Shown piece by piece: positions 7,050-14,441 of a stretch of DNA of 14,567 nucleotides. Origin of the DNA: Hyella sp964606015 (GTDB lineage: Bacteria > Cyanobacteriota > Cyanobacteriia > Cyanobacteriales > Xenococcaceae); NCBI GenBank assembly GCA_964606015.1, contig CAZSEZ010000092.1, forward strand, positions 1 through 14,567. The letters run 5' to 3'. The notes beneath the pieces were generated by a model, which was given only the letters and a program-made list of their open reading frames with translations, did no database searches and was not told the origin of the DNA. Every line of letters begins with the position of its first letter. Position 1 is the first letter of the stretch. The position numbers and the translations under genes were made by a program.

Positions 7050-8027
7050 TTAGGGCTCAATATCTAAATTAAGGGCAGGATTATTCTTCCAGCGATCTCC
7101 TATATGTGTATAAATGCAGGTAGTACGGGGATCGCTATGTCCCAGGAGATCTTGCACTTGGCGTAGTTCTGCTCCAGCTCTCAAGGCTAAAGTGCCTGCT
7201 GTATGTCTCAAACTGTGAGTAGAAATGGTTCGTCCTGGATTATGTTTCAGGTTAGCTTTTTTGAGGTATTTGTCTACGATCAGGCGGATGCCTCGGCGAG
7301 AAATCCTTTTGCCTCCTGCTCGGTTGCCTACTGCTGTGAACAAAGGTTGTTGAGGTTCGAGCTTTTCCCCGTTTTTTTCTCTTAATTTGAGATATACCAA
7401 CAGCACCTTAGCGATTTTAGGTGTTAGAGGAACTACGCGAATGCTGCGTTTTCCTTCTACCCGAATACCTAGGTTATTGCCCTGGCGGACTAGGTTGGCA
7501 ACGTCTGCCCGATGTAGCTCTACTGTTCGTGTTCCCTCCATTGCCATAATCGCGATAATTGCTCTGTCTCTGGCACACTTGATGGTGCCATCCTCGGGAA
7601 TGGCTTCTAGGAGTTGAGTGACTTCTTCCGATTCCAGAAATGTGATCTTTGCTGCTGGGTCAGATTTTTCTCGTGGGGGTTTTACTCCTGCTGCGGGATT
7701 GATTCCTAATAGACCTTTTTCGACTGCTGCCTGGTAGAAGCGCCTAACTACAGCGAGTTTGAGAGCAATAGTAGACGGTTTATACTTTTTTGTTTTGATC
7801 ATCCAACGACGATATTGCTTGATGTCATCTTTTACTACATCTGCTGGATAAATCTGTTGGCTCTCGCACCATTTAAGAAACTGTTGTAGCTGTCGGCGAT
7901 AAGTTTTGAGCGTATCTGATGCTGCATCTCCTGCACTAACATCAATATCTAAAAATTCGCCAAATATCTCTAGTAAGTAGTCCGTCGAAATGGGAACAAT
8001 TTTTGCTGTGTTTTTATTAGCCAGCAT
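7050..8027 (-). CDS. Tyrosine recombinase / phage-integrase family site-specific recombinase
   Basis: A protein of 325 residues from the ATG at 8027; a TTG at 8045 would add six. The N-terminal SAM-like core-binding domain spans about 10-125 (DTLKTYRRQLQQFLKWC), and the catalytic domain about 130-325. All catalytic residues are present, counted from the ATG: Arg167 in GTRTVEL, Lys193 in the beta-hairpin VEGKRSIRVVPL, His271-x-x-Arg274 in THSLRHTAGT, His297 in LLGHSDPRTT, and nucleophile Tyr306 in CIYTHI. It should therefore be an active strand-exchange enzyme of XerC/XerD size. No excisionase, phage gene, tRNA or flanking direct repeat is visible, so it looks like a resident chromosomal recombinase rather than part of an island. 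It lies 58 bases downstream of pyrC on the same strand and may be read from that transcript. Confidence 0.9.
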   Translation of the reverse strand: MLANKNTAKIVPISTDYLLEIFGEFLDIDVSAGDAASDTLKTYRRQLQQFLKWCESQQIYPADVVKDDIKQYRRWMIKTKKYKPSTIALKLAVVRRFYQAAVEKGLLGINPAAGVKPPREKSDPAAKITFLESEEVTQLLEAIPEDGTIKCARDRAIIAIMAMEGTRTVELHRADVANLVRQGNNLGIRVEGKRSIRVVPLTPKIAKVLLVYLKLREKNGEKLEPQQPLFTAVGNRAGGKRISRRGIRLIVDKYLKKANLKHNPGRTISTHSLRHTAGTLALRAGAELRQVQDLLGHSDPRTTCIYTHIGDRWKNNPALNLDIEP

Positions 8028-8085
8028 AGAGTAGCGATCGCGCAAATAACGGACGGCTTAATCTTAACACTTCATTTCGCAAATT

Positions 8086-9114
8086 TTAGGCCATTTGCCA
8101 AGTTAACTCTTGACCTGCCCACAGGGGTACTAAATTTGATTTAGGGAAGGGAATCTCATCAGGAATCAGCCAAGTAGACTTCGTTAAAGTTATTTTCTCA
8201 GTGTTGCGAGGTAGTTGATAAAAATCTGCACCATAAAAGCTGGCAAAAGCTTCGAGTTTGTCCAGCGCGTCAACACTCTCAAATGCTTCAGCATATAGCT
8301 CGATCGCGTGGGGAGCCGAAAAACAACCAGCACAACCGCAGGAACTTTCTTTGCGATCGCGAGAATGAGGTGCGCTATCCGTCCCTAAGAAAAATTTGGG
8401 ATTGCCAGAGGTTGCTGCTTCGATTAATGCTTTGCGGTGTTTTTCTCGTTTTAAAATCGGCAAACAGTAAAAATGCGGACGAATCCCCCCTTTGAATATC
8501 TCGTTGCGGTTAAACAACAAATGTTGTGGGGTGATAGTGGCAGAGATATTCTGATTTTCCAGAACAAACTCCACTGCATCGGCAGTAGTGATATGTTCTA
8601 GTACGATTCTCAATTTAGGGAATCTCTGTCTAAGAGGAATTAAGTATTGCTCGATAAATACTTTTTCGCGATCAAATACATCAACATCTTGATGGGTTAC
8701 TTCTCCATGAAGTAATAACGGCATCCCCTCCTGTTGCATGGTCTCAAAAACGCGATCACATCTACGAATATCTGTGACACCAAATTCCGAATTAGTGGTT
8801 GCTCCAGCGGGATAATACTTAACTGCTTTGACAAACTGAGCAGACTTACCCTTAATAATCTCGTCAGGACTAGTTTTATCAGTTAAATAGAGCGTCATCA
8901 ACGGCTTAAACTGTTTGCCTTTAGGGATTGCTGCCATAATACGATCGCGGTATGCTGTGGCATCAGCGACAGTTCTCACTGGAGGCTTGAGATTTGGCAT
9001 CACGATAGCGCGCCCAAACTGTCGTACTGTATGGGGTAAAACTGCTTTCAGTGCTTCATCATCACGCAAATGTAGATGCCAGTCATCGGGACGAGTTATG
9101 GTAAGTTCTTGCAT
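8086..9114 (-). CDS. pyrC: Dihydroorotase, class II (E. coli PyrC type)
   Basis: This zinc amidohydrolase cyclises N-carbamoyl-L-aspartate to dihydroorotate in pyrimidine synthesis. It has 342 residues against 348 in E. coli, and the metal site maps one to one: His13 and His15 in DWHLHLRDD, the carboxylated bridging Lys99 in KAVKYYPAGATTNS, His136 in LLLHGEVT, His174 in LEHITTADAVEF, and catalytic Asp246 in GTDSAPH. The flexible loop and the C-terminal substrate contacts (residues 255-270, ESSCGCAGCFSAPHA) are also present. The start is ATG at 9112-9114. It is third in a leftward run after the membrane protein and leuD, 122 bases from leuD, so it may have its own promoter. A 9-base direct repeat lies in that spacer. 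Confidence 0.97.
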   Translation of the reverse strand: MQELTITRPDDWHLHLRDDEALKAVLPHTVRQFGRAIVMPNLKPPVRTVADATAYRDRIMAAIPKGKQFKPLMTLYLTDKTSPDEIIKGKSAQFVKAVKYYPAGATTNSEFGVTDIRRCDRVFETMQQEGMPLLLHGEVTHQDVDVFDREKVFIEQYLIPLRQRFPKLRIVLEHITTADAVEFVLENQNISATITPQHLLFNRNEIFKGGIRPHFYCLPILKREKHRKALIEAATSGNPKFFLGTDSAPHSRDRKESSCGCAGCFSAPHAIELYAEAFESVDALDKLEAFASFYGADFYQLPRNTEKITLTKSTWLIPDEIPFPKSNLVPLWAGQELTWQMA

Positions 9115-9116
9115 TC

Positions 9117-9142
9117 TCTAACTCTCAAATTTGTCTAACTCT
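9117..9142. repeat. 9-base direct repeat upstream of pyrC
   Basis: TCTAACTCT occurs at 9117-9125 and again at 9134-9142, a spacing of 17 bases between starts. On the pyrC strand this reads AGAGTTAGA twice, the nearer copy ending two bases before the ATG and overlapping the place of a Shine-Dalgarno. It may be a regulatory tandem or a chance duplication. Confidence 0.4.
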
Positions 9143-9236
9143 AAAAATGCTTCTAGACCGTTTTTGACTTTAGCAGCAATTGGTTAGTTGAAATAGTTGA
9201 GCAGAAAAATATCTAACTAGTTAATTTCGTTGATGA

Positions 9237-9836
9237 TTAACTTGCTGTATTCCAAGCAATATAGGGTAATTTGGTTACTGTCTCTGCGATCGCAGGTTTG
9301 CCTTGTAAGAGTTGTCCGCAGCTATCCCAAGTCCCATTAAGAAATCTTTGTTTTGCCCCTTCATCGATGGTGGGTTGGTAAGTAGTGTCGCCACACTTAA
9401 CTGTTCCTGCTTCGAGGTCGATCGCTACGGAAATTTCTGGATTGTCAACAATTGCAGCTTGAATTGATTGAATCTCTGCTGGCTTGAGAATAACGCAGGG
9501 TAAACCGATCGCAATGCAATTACCAAAAAAGATCTCCGCAAAGCTTTCCCCAATAATGCCTTGGATTCCCCAACGAGCCAAAGACTGAGGCGCGTGTTCG
9601 CGGGAGGAACCACAACCAAAGTTAGCATTAACGACTAAAACACTGGCATTCTGATATTGAGGCAGATCGAAAGGATGAGTCCCCTCACTCTGAGCGCGAT
9701 CGTCAGCAAAAGCCTGTTCTCCCAGACCGTCAAAAGTCACACAACGTAAAAAACGTGCGGGGATAATGCGATCTGTGTCGATGTCATTACCAACTAAGGG
9801 GACAGCTTGACCTGAAATTTGGGCGATCTTACTCAT
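9237..9836 (-). CDS. leuD: 3-isopropylmalate dehydratase small subunit
   Basis: LeuD pairs with the iron-sulfur large subunit LeuC to isomerise 2-isopropylmalate to 3-isopropylmalate in leucine synthesis. The 199-residue protein is full length for the family. Recognisable segments are GNDIDTDRIIPARFLR (16-31), the swivelling-domain substrate loop NFGCGSSREHAP (72-83), and GESFAEIFFGNCIAIGLPCV (96-115). The start is ATG at 9834-9836. leuC is not in this window, so the two subunits are encoded apart, which is common in cyanobacteria. The upstream membrane-protein gene ends 42 bases before it on the same strand; this spacing allows co-transcription, although their functions are not obviously linked. 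Together with ilvA, the window holds two branched-chain amino-acid genes at separate sites. Confidence 0.96.
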   Translation of the reverse strand: MSKIAQISGQAVPLVGNDIDTDRIIPARFLRCVTFDGLGEQAFADDRAQSEGTHPFDLPQYQNASVLVVNANFGCGSSREHAPQSLARWGIQGIIGESFAEIFFGNCIAIGLPCVILKPAEIQSIQAAIVDNPEISVAIDLEAGTVKCGDTTYQPTIDEGAKQRFLNGTWDSCGQLLQGKPAIAETVTKLPYIAWNTAS

Positions 9837-9878
9837 TTGCTTTAATTACTTGATAATAGGTCTGAATTACTAATTTAT

Positions 9879-11153
9879 TTAATTATCTGACTCTAGTTTT
9901 TGTTGCCACTGAGCATCAATTCTAGCTTTGTTTTGTAAGTTTTGATCCAAAAGATCGTTCTCTGTACTATAGGCTAAGTCGCGATCGCTGATGATTTTTT
10001 GTTGGGCAAATTGACTAGCAAACGATAGTTTTTGTTTAATCTTGCTGGATAATCGGCTTAGAAGTTGCGCCCTTGATTGTCGGGCTTGATTGCGAGTGCT
10101 TATTTTTTGATTACGTCCTTGGAGCCAAAAATAACGTATCAGAGGAATCGCTAAAAAAGCTACTCCATAACCGAGTAAGACACCATAAATTGAACTGACA
10201 AAACCTACCAAGCCATAAGATACGGCATAGTCTTGCAATAGCGATCCCAATACCAGTGCCAAAACTATATTGACTCCACCCAGCCCTACGGCCATCATTT
10301 TTTGTCCGCTGCTAGCTTGGGAAAATTGCCACATTTTTTCTTGTAGAAAGTTGGGAGTCGAGCGTTTTTTGCGTTTACTAGCTAGTACTTGTAGTTCGGG
10401 GAAATAGTAAATGATTTCTCCTTCGGGAGATACTTCTGGGTAGCCATTGAAACGGGCTAATACAGGCAGCATAAAATCTTCATCGGCATCCGCCTTATCC
10501 ACATAGGGAGCAATCTGTTCTGCGATTGCAACTCCATCGTTATTTTGAATTGCTTGTCCGATAGTGGCAAAACGAGTTTCTTCAAGATTGGGATTAGGAT
10601 TGCCATCACCAAACAAGAAAGAATAAACTGCTTCTAAAAAGTTCATTTCGCTAGCATTACTAGCTTTTTGACGACGATGGGAGTTGTAATTGGGAGAAAA
10701 CAACCAGAAAAAGTCGGGGCTAAACCAAAAACGAGGCATAAACATCCCTCCTCCCCCGTAACCACCTCTACGGTCATCTTCATCGCTACTAGAATTTAGA
10801 GCAATCACAATCGCAACAACCGCAACTAGCATCAAAATAATTGAAGCAATCAAAACTATCCCAAAGGATACTCGAATCAGATAAAACAACACCTTCCAAA
10901 TCCTTGCCCAGGTTTCTTGCCAGCGTAGTTGCCAGTATTTGTTCCTAAGGATGCCTAAAAAGTTTTTGGGAAAGAGATAAACTACATCACCTGATTCTGC
11001 TACTTGTAAGTGTCCCCCTGCCTCTGATGCCAAGGCTAATAGACCTTGTTGCGCAGTATTGATTTCTATTCCTGCGGTTGCTGCTACTTCGCCCACAGTG
11101 ACGCGATAATTAAGATCTTTGATCGAGCGAACGAGTTGGGGATCGGGAGTCAT
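9879..11153 (-). CDS. Conserved-looking cyanobacterial membrane protein with a duplicated soluble lobe
   Basis: A 424-residue protein that I cannot assign to a named function. Layout: residues 1-65 form a small soluble lobe resembling a winged helix (VGEVAATAGIEINTAQQGLLALASEAGG, ending GDVVYLFP). Residues 85-119 are one or two hydrophobic helices. Residues 121-165 form an Asp/Gly/aromatic-rich loop (GGYGGGG, then RFWFSPDFFWLFSP). Residues 190-255 are a second lobe, again ending GEIIYYFP. Two more membrane helices lie at about 285-305 and 318-345, followed by a basic, helical tail (355-424). The two lobes end alike: GHLQVAESGDVVYLFP against GYPEVSPEGEIIYYFP. This suggests an internal duplication on either side of the first membrane segment. 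The start is ATG at 11151-11153. leuD follows 42 bases downstream. Proteins of this look occur in cyanobacteria and possibly plastids; that is recollection, not tested. Confidence 0.7.
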   Translation of the reverse strand: MTPDPQLVRSIKDLNYRVTVGEVAATAGIEINTAQQGLLALASEAGGHLQVAESGDVVYLFPKNFLGILRNKYWQLRWQETWARIWKVLFYLIRVSFGIVLIASIILMLVAVVAIVIALNSSSDEDDRRGGYGGGGMFMPRFWFSPDFFWLFSPNYNSHRRQKASNASEMNFLEAVYSFLFGDGNPNPNLEETRFATIGQAIQNNDGVAIAEQIAPYVDKADADEDFMLPVLARFNGYPEVSPEGEIIYYFPELQVLASKRKKRSTPNFLQEKMWQFSQASSGQKMMAVGLGGVNIVLALVLGSLLQDYAVSYGLVGFVSSIYGVLLGYGVAFLAIPLIRYFWLQGRNQKISTRNQARQSRAQLLSRLSSKIKQKLSFASQFAQQKIISDRDLAYSTENDLLDQNLQNKARIDAQWQQKLESDN

Positions 11154-11372
11154 GAGAGAAAAAAATAGGGGATGAATTATGAGCGATCAGACCCTGCGTT
11201 ATCGCTATTCGAGAACAAGTGCAGAGTAGTATCTTTTCTGAGAGCGAAATAGGTGTGACCTTACTGAAGTTTTATCAGCTAAGGAATGCTGACAAAGAGA
11301 GGGATAAATATTGGGATTACTGAAATCGGTTCACATTTTTCATCTTAGTAAGTTTTTTTCCCCAATTGACAC

Positions 11373-11400
11373 AAAAAAAGGTCGGGATATCACCCAACCT
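11373..11400 (-). terminator. Rho-independent terminator of psp29
   Basis: Read on the minus strand, AGGTTGGG (11400-11393) pairs with CCCGACCT (11386-11379) through eight pairs, one of them G-U, around a six-base loop. Seven T residues follow immediately (11379-11373). It begins 34 bases after the psp29 stop codon. This is a textbook intrinsic terminator and separates psp29 from the membrane-protein gene downstream. Confidence 0.85.
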
Positions 11401-11433
11401 CAATCACAAATATTACATGGATATCTAGTAGCT

Positions 11434-12195
11434 TTAGCTTTCTACTGTTTCTTCAGCTTTAACTTCTTCTACTTTTGTTTCCTCTGTTGCGTCTGCTTCG
11501 GCCTTAGCTGCTTGAGCCTGCTCTCTTTCCGCTTTTTCCGTAGCACGTTTTTCCCTTTGTTTGCGACTAGCTTCGAGCATATCTTCCATAACTTGAAGCA
11601 ATTGAGTCATTTTTTCGAGACTACCGCGATAGGTATCTAGGTCTTTGCTAGTTTTTTCCTGGGGTAGGTTGAGGCTTTCAACGATAGAAGTAAAGATTTC
11701 CTGACTTTTCTCTTTATCTTTGATTAGTTCAGGTTCTGCTTTCTCAAGTAGAGAATACAAGCCAATAGCAAAGATTCGGCTGTACTTAAATTTCTCGTTA
11801 CTGCTGATAGCGGCAATAGGACCAGTAACATTGGGATCGCCTTCAGGAGATTGGAGCCAAGCAACTAAATCTGCTGCGGATTTGGATTCTGCGATCGCTA
11901 GAATCTGTTCTGCCTGAGCACGATAGTGACCGGGGTCTTGGTCTATAGAGTGACAAAGAGCCTTAAAGATAGATTCTTTATCTTGTTCGGGTTGATAGCC
12001 CTCCATCAAGCGGTCATAAGAGCTAACCACACCTAGATAATATATTGCATCGTGTTTGAAGTCGCTGTTGACTGATAACAGGTGCATTTCTACCATCAAT
12101 TCTTCAACTACTCGGCGATAAACAGAGTTAATTGGTTTGGTATGGTGGCTATAAAAAGCTCTTTTAGTGTCGGAGACAGTTTTTATATTAGTCAC
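11434..12195 (-). CDS. thf1: Photosystem II biogenesis protein Psp29 / Thf1
   Basis: Psp29 (Psb29, THF1) is a mostly helical protein of cyanobacteria and plastids. Published work links it to photosystem II assembly and repair and to maintaining the thylakoid FtsH protease. The protein is 253 residues. It opens with the hallmark TVSDTKRAFYSHHTKPINSVYRRVVEELMVEMHLLSVN (about 6-43), followed by GVVSSYDRLMEGYQPEQ (55-71) and FKYSRIFAIGLYSLLEKAEPE (136-156), all typical of the family. The C-terminus (about 185-253) is a long charged coiled coil ending in an Ala/Glu/Lys-rich tail with repeated VEE/AEE units; such tails vary in the family. The start is GTG at 12193-12195, which places the conserved block where the family has it. 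It is monocistronic: its own terminator follows and a divergent dehydrogenase lies upstream. Confidence 0.95.
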   Translation of the reverse strand: MTNIKTVSDTKRAFYSHHTKPINSVYRRVVEELMVEMHLLSVNSDFKHDAIYYLGVVSSYDRLMEGYQPEQDKESIFKALCHSIDQDPGHYRAQAEQILAIAESKSAADLVAWLQSPEGDPNVTGPIAAISSNEKFKYSRIFAIGLYSLLEKAEPELIKDKEKSQEIFTSIVESLNLPQEKTSKDLDTYRGSLEKMTQLLQVMEDMLEASRKQREKRATEKAEREQAQAAKAEADATEETKVEEVKAEETVES

Positions 12196-12226
12196 AGCTT
12201 TTGCTCTCTTAATTTTGGCTCTTTAA

Positions 12227-12287
12227 ACTATAAAATTTTTATTTGAGATATGTTACTTACTACTTCAAATCTGTGAGATTTTATAGT
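12227..12287. promoter_or_regulatory. Divergent promoter region with mirror-image -10-like boxes (psp29 / dehydrogenase)
   Basis: ACTATAAAAT (12227-12236) and ATTTTATAGT (12278-12287) form a perfect 10-base inverted repeat separated by 41 bases. Each arm, read outward, contains TATAGT (five of six matches to TATAAT), one facing psp29 and one facing the dehydrogenase. The psp29 box lies 32 bases before its GTG, giving a leader of about 24 nucleotides. The other would leave a leader of about 90 nucleotides before the ATG at 12387. No good -35 is visible at 17 bases for either, so they may need an activator. Alternatively the arms could be an operator pair. Confidence 0.4.
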
Positions 12288-12335
12288 ATATCCCTGCTGT
12301 TATCTTAATCACTTTTGGGATCAAAAAGAAAGGTT

Positions 12336-12345
12336 CGGATATCCG
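12336..12345. promoter_or_regulatory. Perfect 10-base palindrome upstream of the dehydrogenase
   Basis: CGGATATCCG is self-complementary and lies 41 bases before the ATG at 12387, within the expected leader or promoter of the dehydrogenase. It could be a small operator. There is no spacer or second copy nearby, so the evidence is only its symmetry and position. Confidence 0.3.
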
Positions 12346-12386
12346 TTATCTAGTTTCTCACCGTTTTTAGAGCAAAAATCCAAATT

Positions 12387-13163
12387 ATGTCTATTTTGCA
12401 CGAATCGATTCCGTTAAACATTTTGATTGTTGGCGGTAGTAGCGGTATCGGTTTGGGCTTTGTCAAACAGTTTTTACAGCCCACATTTTCTGTTAGCCAT
12501 ATTTATGCAACTTACCGTACTCTAGAATCTTCTGCCGAACTTATTGCTTTGAGTCAGCAAAATTCGGATCGACTTACTACTCTGGCGATGGATATTACTC
12601 AAGAAAGTGCGATCGCATCTGCTGTCGAACAAATTAGCTCTCAAACTAAAACCCTTCATCTTGTTATTTACTGTGTAGGGATTTTGCACCGAGGTAGTGA
12701 GTTTAAGCCAGAGAAAAGTCTGAGACAGATTGGTAGCGATAATCTTCTGCAATATTTTCAAATCAATAGCATTGGTGCAGTCTTACTCGCTAAACACTTG
12801 ATGTCTTTATTCAAGCATCAGGATAATAGTATCTTCGCTGCCATCTCAGCCAAGGTGGGCAGCATTGGTGATAATCGCTTGGGTGGTTGGTATGGTTATC
12901 GCGCTTCTAAAGCTGCTTTAAACATGTTCCTCAAAACTATTTCCATTGAGTACAGCCGGCGTTGTCCCAAGACTATTGTTACGGCTCTCCATCCAGGTAC
13001 CACAGATACCAAGCTTTCTGAGCCATTTCAGGCGAACGTTCCAGAAGGGAAGTTATTTCCTGTGAGTAAAACAGTTGGTTTATTGACTGAAGTAATGAAA
13101 AACTTAGAGCAAAAAGACAGTGGGGAGTTCTTTTCTTGGGATGGTAGTCGTCTGCCTTGGTAG
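12387..13163 (+). CDS. Short-chain dehydrogenase/reductase, C-factor (CsgA)-like
   Basis: A 258-residue classical SDR. The cofactor-binding motif is GGSSGIGLG (16-24). AMDI (67-70) marks the acidic position before the adenine pocket, and Asn127 in FQINSIGAVLLAKH is the structural/catalytic Asn. A Ser in ISAKVGSIGDNRLGG (Ser154 or Ser159) and the YRASK motif (Tyr171, Lys175) complete the active site. After it comes LHPGTTDTKLSEPF (201-214), typical of C-factor-type SDRs, which in Myxococcus include the CsgA signalling protein. Here an ordinary NAD(P)H-dependent carbonyl reductase is the safer reading, substrate unknown. The start is ATG at 12387, placing the glycine motif at the normal distance. 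It is divergent from psp29, and its stop lies 42 bases from the end of the PARG-like gene on the opposite strand. Confidence 0.88.
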   Translation: MSILHESIPLNILIVGGSSGIGLGFVKQFLQPTFSVSHIYATYRTLESSAELIALSQQNSDRLTTLAMDITQESAIASAVEQISSQTKTLHLVIYCVGILHRGSEFKPEKSLRQIGSDNLLQYFQINSIGAVLLAKHLMSLFKHQDNSIFAAISAKVGSIGDNRLGGWYGYRASKAALNMFLKTISIEYSRRCPKTIVTALHPGTTDTKLSEPFQANVPEGKLFPVSKTVGLLTEVMKNLEQKDSGEFFSWDGSRLPW

Positions 13164-13205
13164 TAAGTCGCTACAAGAGTAAATACAGATTGCGATCGCT
13201 TTTTA

Positions 13206-14438
13206 TTATTCTTTCTGTTTCCACTGGCTGGAATACCAATCTTCCCATTCTGGGTAATTAGTTAAACCAATTTGTTCTAATTTCTTAATGCTCATCTTTA
13301 TTTCACTGAGATAGTCCTGGTAATTTTCATTACCTCTACTTTTAAAATCATCTCCATACAATTCTGTGAGCAACCCAATCAATCCATTCAACAGGAATAG
13401 GAGTGAAACTCTTGAAGTACTCAATTAAGTCATTTTTACTCTGAAAGTCAGCCCAAATGTCCCAGGCAAGCATACAGTCTTGGCCAAATCCCATACGCCA
13501 GACCATAGAATATCTTGGGATATCAGAACATATTAGGTAAGGGGGTAAAAGTAGATTATTAATTGTGCGTTCTTCTTGAAGCAACTTTAAGACACATCGG
13601 TCGTATTTCAATCTATTGTAGAATTCCTTGAATACTTTCTTGTCCCTAGTCGGATCGTAAACAGTAAACACAACGCGATCAAAACAATTTTTAAATTCGG
13701 GAGAGTGGAGCCAAATTCCAAAAGCATTAGCCACGGTATAAGGATCGTTGCGAAACACACCACAACCCCAAGCACCAAGCAATAAAGAACGATGTCCGTT
13801 ATCCCTCGCCACAGTCAAGACGTATTTTGTCCGACGGTACAAAGATATAACAATATCTTTTTTAGCAGTAGGGTCGCGTCGTAAAACTTGCCCGGCATTA
13901 GGTGCTGGCGCAGTGATCACAGAAGCTAAAAAGATATTTTCTAAAAGTTGACCTCTACTACGAGTTTTAAACCAAGGTACTTTAGGGGAATAAATAACAT
14001 GGTCTGTGTAGAGTAAAGACTCATATGCCCGATTAACTTCGTAGTAAGTAGGTTGAGTTTGCAAACAGGGATACAAACCAGAACAACGAGCTAAGTCTTC
14101 TTCTTTCGCTTTTGCTCCGTTGAGAAAACCTCCACCAGGATTTTTTGCTGAAGCGAAGTTTAACAAGACTAAATCCGAGCAATTTTCTTGAGCTACCAAA
14201 CGATGGGCTGCTACCTGCGTTGTTTCGTCGGTAACTTCAATGGTTAATTCTTTTTGTCTCTTCTAGTTAGGCGATCGCTAAGATTCGCTAACTCCTCTGG
14301 GGTATGTAGCTTTGTATTGGCTTCTGCTGCTTTCTGTTCTGCGGCAAAGTTAACTATTTTGCCCAGACTATTAATGTATTGTCCTGCTTCCAGGATTTTT
14401 AAGGTTTCTTTTGCCGTATTTTTCAAAGACATACTCAT
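13206..14438 (-). pseudogene. Microbial-type poly(ADP-ribose) glycohydrolase (TIGR02452/DUF2263-like), split by two frame changes
   Basis: Three overlapping leftward reading frames together make one protein of about 410 residues. Segment 1 (ATG 14438 to stop 14244) gives the family's N-terminus, LKNTAKETLKILEAGQY... LHTPEELANL. Segment 2 (to stop 13348) continues IEVTDETTQVAAHRL, LVLLNFASAKNPGGGFLNGAKAKEEDLARCSGLYPCL, the macrodomain strand SLLLGAWGCGVFRNDP and VVFTVYDPTRDKK. Segment 3 (from about 13376 to stop 13206) ends WEDWYSSQWKQKE. One extra A in the A5 run (14251-14255, minus strand) would join 1 to 2 as RRDKKELTIEV. One fewer G in the GGG at 13374-13376 would join 2 to 3 as EWIDWLLTELYG. 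Segments 1 and 3 are in the same frame. The PARG motif reads GGG-x7-KEE with Lys (14104-14106) where the family usually has Gln. About 130 C-terminal residues exceed the normal family length of 260-290. Either a decaying gene or sequencing indels. Confidence 0.75.
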
Positions 14439-14441
14439 CAA

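Larger units (their letters stand above)
925..14278. repeat. HIP1 octamers (GCGATCGC) dispersed through the window
   Basis: I count at least 15 copies, starting at 925, 1987, 3545, 3629, 4205, 5304, 6547, 8034, 8353, 9286, 9981, 11891, 12609, 13192 and 14271. They occur in genes and spacers alike. This density, about one per kb in moderately AT-rich DNA, is far above chance and is a known hallmark of many cyanobacterial chromosomes. Even coverage argues against a recently acquired foreign segment here. Confidence 0.9.

Noticed and set aside
6677..9114. Genomic island around the tyrosine recombinase
   Set aside because: No tRNA, att-like direct repeats, phage genes or change in HIP1 density; pyrC is directly adjacent.
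11311..11640. 109-codon frame rich in Phe/Ser/Leu on the plus strand
   Set aside because: It is the antisense image of the psp29 Ala/Glu/Lys-rich tail and runs through the psp29 terminator.
14244..14261. Programmed -1 frameshifting in the PARG-like gene at C-AAA-AAG
   Set aside because: The sequence lacks the canonical X-XXY-YYZ pattern (C instead of A at the first position), there is no clear downstream structure, and the second shift in the opposite direction is not explained by it.
13206..14438. DarTG-like or other toxin-antitoxin or ADP-ribosylation defence module
   Set aside because: No ADP-ribosyltransferase or toxin-like gene lies next to the PARG-like gene; its neighbours are an SDR and a terminator.
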